Of a stretch of DNA of 64,000 nt, positions 42,801 through 51,800 are shown one piece after another. This stretch comes from Ciona savignyi (taxonomy: Eukaryota; Chordata; Ascidiacea; Phlebobranchia; Cionidae), in assembly GCA_000149265.1 (NCBI GenBank), contig CH003416.1, positions 340,285 through 404,284 of the forward strand. Reading direction: 5' to 3'. The notes below the pieces were generated by a model. The model was given only the letters and a program-made list of their open reading frames with translations. It ran no database searches and was not told the DNA's origin. Within the stretch, counting starts at the first letter, position 1. Each line of letters opens with the position of its first letter. The position numbers and the translations under genes were made by a program.

Positions 42801-45800
42801 ATTTACAGGCTGGACTAAAGGATCCAGGCAACTACCACAGGATGACCGATATTCAGTATTGCGCAATAACTCACTTCGAATCGTGGCAAGCAGATTAGAG
42901 GATACCGGCGAATATGAATGTTTAGCTTCAAATATAATGGGACTGAATCAAGCCAAAGCTCTGCTTACTGTCAGGGTAATAATAAAACAGTTTCTTAAAG
43001 CTTAACCTTTATAAGCATTATATATTTCTTTGGATTAGAAATTCTATTACTTGTTAAAACTAATTTTATTTAAAAACTTATATTTTTGGCAAAATTTCAA
43101 AACTATTTAGCTAAATTTTTTTTATTCAGGTTAAAGAATTATGTGGAATAAAACATGAATTCCAAACAAAATTTGTTTGTAAAATCCTAAAATACTTCAG
43201 GTTAATGGTGGTTTCTCAATATGGCGAGCATGGGGTGCCTGTTCCACTACTTGTGGGGCTGGGTTACAAGTTCGACACCGTGCATGTGATAACCCAGCAC
43301 CAGCCAATGGGGGCAGGGACTGCACTGGGTCAGCAGTTGAATCTAAGAACTGTCAACAAGGACCCTGTCCTGGTAAATCATTCATCACATTTTAAACTTT
43401 ATTCAAAAAGATAAAAATCTGTATTATTAAATGAAACTTCCATTTGTTTTCTTGTCCTTTAAACATTGACTCTGACATACTGTAACTTTCCAAACAACAA
43501 TTTTTCTCAAAACAGTAAATGGTGGTTGGAGTATTTGGTCTCCATGGGAGGAGTGCTCAGTCAGTTGTGGGCAAGGCACTCGATCGAGGTCACGCGGGTG
43601 TAACAACCCTCCCGCTCAGTATGGTGGTATCCCATGTCCCGGTTCAGATAACGAAAGATTGACTTGTGTGGCTCCGTCATGTTCTGGTACGGAAGTGTTA
43701 TATTATTCTTGTCCATGGTGTTGTGTTTAATAACAATAAAACCATGAATGTTCTCTCATTTTCAGGAATATTTTGAATACATTATACATCATGTTTTTGT
43801 TCCAAACACTTTTTTACGCATTTCTACAGTAAACGGAGTATGGTCCATTTGGGGTCCATGGTTGCCATGTTCGAGCACTTGTGGTCGGGGCTCGCAGACC
43901 CGTCATCGAGGTTGTAACAATCCTGCGCCATCCGGTGGTGGATTTGATTGCTTCGGCCTTGATTTCTCGTCAAGACTCTGTGCTCTGCAACCTTGTCCTG
44001 GTATGATGTGTGTCATTGTTTTATGCATGTCAACCAAAAATATCAATATTTTTAACATTCCAAATGTATATATCAACCGAATATATCAGCATATCAAATC
44101 CTGCAGTTGATGGGCAGTGGTCACCATGGGGATCATGGGATGTTTGTAGTGTATCATGCGGAGGAGGGACTAGAAACCGCATCCGGACTTGCTCTGAACC
44201 ATTCCCCGTCAATGGAGGTCGCCCATGCTCAGGGTCGAGCTCGCAAATGGATCATTGCAATGTGGACCCATGTTCAGGTAAAATTTTATATGGAGGATTT
44301 GCAATAACTTTTAAATGATTTGTATTTTTTCTAAAAAAGTTATATTAGTCTAGAATGATGTAAAATATTATTCAACGATTTGCAGATTATGATGTTAGAT
44401 TGAATAATATTTGTGATGCTGAAACAATTTTCTCCTCACCGGTCCCAAATTATTTTGTGCTGTTATACATGATTTTGGCTTTAAACACTATTGATTGCAG
44501 TAAATGGAGAGTGGGGTGATTGGGGCTCATGGAGCGAATGCTCACGATCATGTGGGGGTGGCCAGATGAACCGATACCGATCATGTAGCAACCCAACACC
44601 ACGATTCGGGGGAAGATTCTGCCCTGGAAGTGATTCTGACCTACAACCGTGTGGTCTTCAATCTTGTCCTGGTGAGGAAAATGTCCAATTCTCTCATATT
44701 TTACCATTTTTATAATTTACCTGTAACCCCTAACACTATGTGCTGTTGTCTGTGCACAAAACATGGTACGGATATTGCATACAACGTGTGACATAAATGT
44801 TATTGCTTTCATATATTTTAATTGGTATTTATAATTGAACTGAAATAGATCCTGGAATCCTATGGTTGCCGTGTTGTAATCTGATGATTGCTTACATTAT
44901 ATTCAGTGTTGTTTTATCACCTTTAAAACTTGGGATTACTTGGTTAAATCTATATTTACTAAGATTAAAAATAAATATGATAGTTTAAACAGTTTGGGTT
45001 CATATCTCATCTGAATATTATTCAGTTGATGGTCAGTGGAGTGACTGGACTAGCTGGGGGAGTTGTAGCACAACTTGTGGCACCGGGGAAAAGACACGTC
45101 GTCGTCTCTGCAACAATCCACGGCCTAAATTCAGTGGCAGGTGGTGTGCTGGAGATGCCACACAAAGTGACAACTGTTTAGAGGCATATTGCCATGGTAA
45201 TGTTGCTGTTAAATCTACTTTTTCTCACTTGTTTATATATTTGAAATGATTATAAATATTAAAATGTTTTTACAAAATTTATTTGTAATCCATAATCGCT
45301 ACTCCCTTTATTAAGAAATGTTTGCCATGTGTGTGTGTGTGTGTCAAAGATACACTATGTAATATCAGCAACAGCATGCGATATCGCATGACGAATGGAT
45401 GGTCAATCATTTTAGATTTTTTATTTTATTTGTTTGCATCGCCCATACTATTATTTACATACAACCAGATTAGTTTTTTTTGTCATCATTTAAAAATGTT
45501 ATGACTTGACTTTCTGTCAATAAAATATATTCATTTCTTCAATTTTTAAACTGCTTTTTTAATCAGGTGGACCAAGAGAAGCACAGGGCATAGCTTTTGG
45601 AACGATCAACGACATTCCGTTTGGAGGATCAGAAATATCAGCCAATGGAACTAATATTGGAGATGATAAGACCAGAATAATAGCAGAATTGGATAATATA
45701 CCTCCTTCAGTTGGTAAATAAAAACATATTTTTAATAATTTTTTTTTAGGTTTGGCGGGCGCGTCCGCTATATTCATTAATTTATATCCTTTTTTTTACT

Positions 45801-48800
45801 GACGTGTTCTAACGACTGTTCGATTTGCCGTCTTTTCCCGTTCCTGTATCGTGATTATATTCGTTTGACATTTTTAAAAACTGGGGCAAAAAATGAATAA
45901 ACTAAACTATAAACTAAACTAAACTAAACCATTACCTGCAATTACAACGTACAGCCGAGTTGTTCCTCTTTAATTTTAAAAATTATTTTTTAGGTCCAGC
46001 ATTAAAAAGTCAAATCGCCATACTAAGTCCAATAGGTTGGACTATGGCTAGGGAGATACAAGAGGCATATAATGGATACACCTTAACAGGCGGAGAGTTT
46101 AACCGCGATGTTATGGTAAGTCTCTTTCTAACTGCTTTTGCTGAAAATAATACTTTTCATTCCTTCATCATTTTCTGATTTTTGTAGTCAACTTTTTATT
46201 CCCCATAGTAAAACACTGAGTTTCTTATATATATAAAACCTTGAGTAAAAGATTGCATGATAAATAATTTTTCAGTTAAATACAATCTTGTAAATCTAAA
46301 TAAATTACTTTTATGTTCTATGACAAAGATAAAATTTTAACATTTAGTTTTTTTAACTTAATTTCAGAATTAATTAAAAAAATTAGTTGTTTTAAACATA
46401 AACAATAATATGTGCTAATTACCACCAGGTTGAATTTGCAAGCGGCGACGTGGTAAAGATGACTCATCACGTTCATGGCGTCAATTCACAAGGAAAGCTG
46501 CAAATGGATGTCTCACTGGAGGGCACTGTTCCAGAGGTGCACCTGGGTACAGACATAGAACTCAAGGTAAGTTGGATATTGTGTTTATATGCTTATGAAT
46601 CACTGAGCTTGTAATATATGTTGAATTGTGATATTGAGTCTTGTGTAAATTATAAAAATACAGCAAACCTGAATGAAGTTACCAGAACCTTAGAATACTG
46701 ATATCCATCAAATAATTTGTTTAAAGTGATAAAAAAAATGGTTTGATGACCAGAATTGTACAGAACTAGTTGGGATAATTTACAATAAAGTCATATACTA
46801 TAGTTTACCCTCTGGGGTTCCATTGCACTGAACATCAGTAAATTCCTAATTAAAGTACAAATTCCCCGTAGGACTACACAGAGGATTACTTGCAAACTGA
46901 TGCTGGTGAATTGTATGCTTACTCTGATCGACTGCTGGTGTTGGATGGCTATATCCTGCCATATACATGGAACCATTCCATTACGTACAACTCCTCTCGT
47001 GGACTGGTCAGTTTTAACCCTTTTTTTTTTTCTAATATTTGTTTAAACTATATTCAATATTATGAAGTTTTTCATTATCTCTTTATACTTATTTAAACTT
47101 CTGTACTTCATTGGTGTTAAAATAAGCAGATCAATGACATACCCCAATAAAAGTGCAAATGACAATACTGTGACAGTTATCTTTCAATCATCGAATACCA
47201 TTCCCAGTAAAGCTCAGGACATCTTTTAATATTATGTATGCAAATAAAATGTTTCCATTGATACTTAGCTTTATTTTTGTTTAAAAAATATGCGGAATTA
47301 TCTTCTCATCACCAGATGCCTTTCCTTGTTGAGACACTGAGTGTGACGGACATCGTGGTTGACTACGATGAGGTGCTGAGGACACTTCGCTTCCAAATGG
47401 ATGTCCAGATCGGACCTGGTAACCCAAGTGACAGATGCCCAACCGGATTCTTGCTGGAATCATCTGGAAGATATTGCAGAGGTGGGTAACTAATTTAAGC
47501 ACTAATGGGATTAAACATTTCAATATTAATAGATCAATATTTTTTTACTTGTGTTAGAAAATTACCCCATTACTCACAGTTAAGTTGCTGCTGCATAAAG
47601 TCTACTTCTTGATATTGTTGCAATCTGCATGGTACAATGGGTGAAATGTGATAAAGTACAAGCTGCCTTAGCACATTTTTAGATTGTACCTCACCATTAA
47701 ACCATGTAATTATATGGACATTATTCTATTTTCATGATGTACCACTTCCATAGACAACAATGAATGTTCCACTAATCGGCCATGCTCACACACTTGCACC
47801 AACGTACCCGGCTCATTTGTGTGTGGCTGCCCAGATGGATTCAGCATGGGACCTGATGGCAGGAACTGTGAAGGTTAGTTTCTATGAGTTTTACAAAGAA
47901 ATATTGTTAAAAATAGATTTGCATCTTATAGATGATATCAGATACATAGAAAATGCACATTAATTAATTTATTTTTTATTTTCATATTACAATTTGAATT
48001 CCTTTTAATACTGCTTGAAAAACGGAGTCTGCCTTTTGCTTTTAGTGTGAACTACTATGTATATTTACTTAAAAAATTGCCAGTGTTTAATTTTAAAGAT
48101 TAATGTGTGAGTTACAGCATTGTAAATTAAGCAGTTGAAAGAAATTAGTAACATCGCAATAAGGTTGTTTTAAAGATGTTGGAAATGAAGTTTTTAAATT
48201 ACAAAGACAAAATAAAGCGACATTTTTTTTAATTTTTCACAGATGTTGATGAGTGTGGAACTGGACAGTACATCTGCCGACCGACAACTGAGTGTCTTAA
48301 CACACTGGGTTCATACAGATGTGTGATTCGATGCGGCTCTGGGCTCAAGAGATCGGAAAATGGCAGGACGTGTGAAGGTTGTGTGTTGATCTCTTAAAAA
48401 TGTTCACCGAACAAAAAATTTATCCATTGCTCTAATGCAGAGGATCAATTGTGTTATTCCACAATGGTTTTAAACTCTGATTATTGACAAATCTTCAATC
48501 CTACCTATTTATTGATAATATCATTTATAATACATTTTTAAACCTATACTTTTTACAATGATTCAGGTTCTTTTAAACAATATGTTCACAAAGCGAGTTT
48601 ACTGGACATTTTATTGCACATGAATATTTTGTCCCCAGATATTGACGAGTGCCAGGATTCAGAGGACAGGGTTTGTAGCCAGGTTTGCCACAACACGATT
48701 GGTTCATATCGGTGCGAGTGTCGCCATGGTTACCGGAAACGCTCTGGCGGAAGATGCATTGGTAATTCGATTAAAGATGTATAAATTGTGATTAAACTTA

Positions 48801-51800
48801 CAATTTCAGAAATATAATTACATTGGTATAGCATAGATTATAGAAAATTATTGAAATTGAACAATTTAAATTATGCATATAAAAAACGAACTTTTGCTGG
48901 ATGTAAGATGTAGATTTGTGTTATTTGATTACAGGAATCCACCCGTAGTCAATTATTAATAGAATCATATAGCATAGCTTTTAAATGTCTGTCGTAACAA
49001 ATGGTTGTTATAATCAATTTTATCTTGGAGGTTTCCAGGGGGTTTATGTGTTTCTAATGCAAAACACAAGAATTACGTCTGTGTAAGCCGAATTTAACTA
49101 TGAAACATTAAATCCACAAACATTCTTTAATCCACAAACATTGTTAATTTGGTTGTGGCCATCTACACATGTTCACCATTTACCAAGCATTTATAACCTT
49201 TAGATATCAATGAATGTCGACCGGGTAGTAGGGCCTGCAGGTCGGACCAACGATGCGAAAATAGCGATGGTGGATACAGATGTATTGATGACTGTCCAAA
49301 GGGGATGGAAAAGAATCTGTTCTCTGTGTGTGTTGGTAAGTTGATATGGAAATGTATAAATAATTTTAATGTATGAAATATTTGACAAATAAATAAAAAA
49401 AATGTTTGATTACATTGTACAGGAAAATAAACTAAGTTTCCAAATCCACATTTAACTCAATTTGGTGGTGGAACAATGTTTAAAATGTTCTTGTCTTGTC
49501 AAGATACAATTATTCAGAGTTAAGTTGATACATCTTACAGTTTAATGTGATATTGATTGTGACTACATATTTACTGTATGTTGGAACAATATGAATAATA
49601 TTCTGGGTTTTCTACACATTGTTAACATTTGTCCTCCCCTAGAACTTTTGGGTTCTCGGGTTATCGTGCCGACGTATCACCCAGGTCTCGTTTAAATGCA
49701 TTTTATTTATAGATATTGATGAATGCGCAACTGGTAGACATGAGTGTGGAGTTGGGATGCAGTGTCAAAATACTGAGGGTGGATATACTTGCGATTGCCG
49801 ACCAGGATTCAAGGCATCGGGCATCCAACCACCTTGTGTTGGTAAGCTTCGTTAAAAAAATTAGATTGATTTGATCCACAGGTTTATATAGCTAGGTGTA
49901 TACCTACAGTTGAATTGCTGGAAATGTTTCTATGTGTAAACTGTGACAATATTTTTGTAAATTTTACAGTTGTTTTGTGAAGCAAATTCTGTTTGTATGG
50001 TTGCTGTGTGCTTTTGCTTTGGAGTGTTTGCATGCATCACTAACGCTTCTCTCTTTTCTTTCATGTTCCTTCCCTATCCTTTCGCTGCTTTCGTTTTTGC
50101 ACGATCCATTGTGACATCACAGACATCAACGAGTGCCTCGACTACAGAGTGAGCCCGTGTCCACACGAGTGCGTCAACACAATTGGTTCATTTGAGTGCA
50201 TTTGTCCACTGGGGTTGCGATATCTCGCTGATGACAAATCCTGTGTTGGTTTGGTTCGTCTACCCAATAATGTTATCCAACCCGTCCAAACACCAATCCT
50301 CCCCCAACGTGGGACTCTCACCCTAATCTCACAACACAACCATCGCATTTTCAACCCAGTATTCACCCTGAGAGACCCACGATGTGGCACAGGTTACCGC
50401 TATTCTGCTCAACAATGCAGAGGTACAACCAATGCATGGCCCTTCAATTTCCTTTTCTCACTTTTCCACTAACCTGCATGAAAATAACCAAATTAATTTT
50501 AAAATGATTTTGTTCATTCCAAATCGCCTAACGTTTAAGTGCTTAACATGACTTCCAGCATTTTGTAAACACAGACAACTAAACAATACAAAACTTAATT
50601 CCAAGTATTTTGCCATTCGCAGTATTTTATTTAAATCAATATTTTTGTTGAAACAATCTCATAAATGAAACAGACTAACTTATGTCGATTTTTTTAAATT
50701 GAATAAAATTATAAATGCAGACAAATTGGTAATAATTAATGATCCCTTTATAATCAATATTTGTAAGACAAGAACAGTGTATTAAACATATTATTATTTA
50801 TTTTGTACTGTTGTTAAACTTACATTACCTGCATGCAAGTCTTTCTTTTATAATCAACTCTCGAATCAGTATTTTTGAATTATTTTCTGTACTGCAGAAT
50901 CAAAAAACAGTAACCTCAATTCTGAAGATATTAAATCTGATTTTGCATTATACTTGCATCATTTCAAGTATTTCACAATTTATATTTTTTTTATTTTATT
51001 TTTCCTCTTCATCACACTAAAGAGTAAAAGAACGTATTGTATTCAATTGGTGAATTTGAAGAATTGCGATAAGGCTTTCATCCAATTTAACAATTTTCAA
51101 CCATTTAAGAATATTTATCACCACTTGTTATCTCGCACAGATATTGATGAGTGCAGAGAGTTGTCTGGAATCTGCCAGTACAGCTGCAACAATTCGCTCG
51201 GTAGTTACAGCTGTTTGTGTCCACGTGGCTATAGAGTTGCTGACAACGGAAGAAATTGTGAAGGTATTACTTGTTTTAATTAATACACTCTTAGGATAAA
51301 CTTTTATTGAAAACAACCTTTGCTTTGTTGATACTTGCTTCTTCATGTATGTCTTTAAGTCAATTATTTTAAATGTTTTGCTTACTGTACATTTAATCGT
51401 TGGCAAGCTAACACAGCTACTTTTGTTTAAAACTTATTTGTAATTTTAGTATGTAGAGCACAATTTCTTCGCCAGCCACAAGGTTGTGCATGTGAGCTGT
51501 ACAAAAATCTATATTTTAAAAAATAGCTCTAAAATTTGGATAATGTAAACAAAGCATTTGACGAAAATAATAACTAATTCATAAACACACATTTTCTTCA
51601 GATATATCAATAATTCTTCAATGTGGATTTCCTTTCATACATGATACGTGTATCTCCAATTTCAATTTGGATAACCAATTAAAAATCACTGAAGTAACAT
51701 TTGTTAACATATGGCCAATTCAAGAAATCAAAGCATAGAGTGTTGACAACTACTATTTTAATTTTAATTAAGGTTTTATCATTTTCCTTTCAAATTTTTA

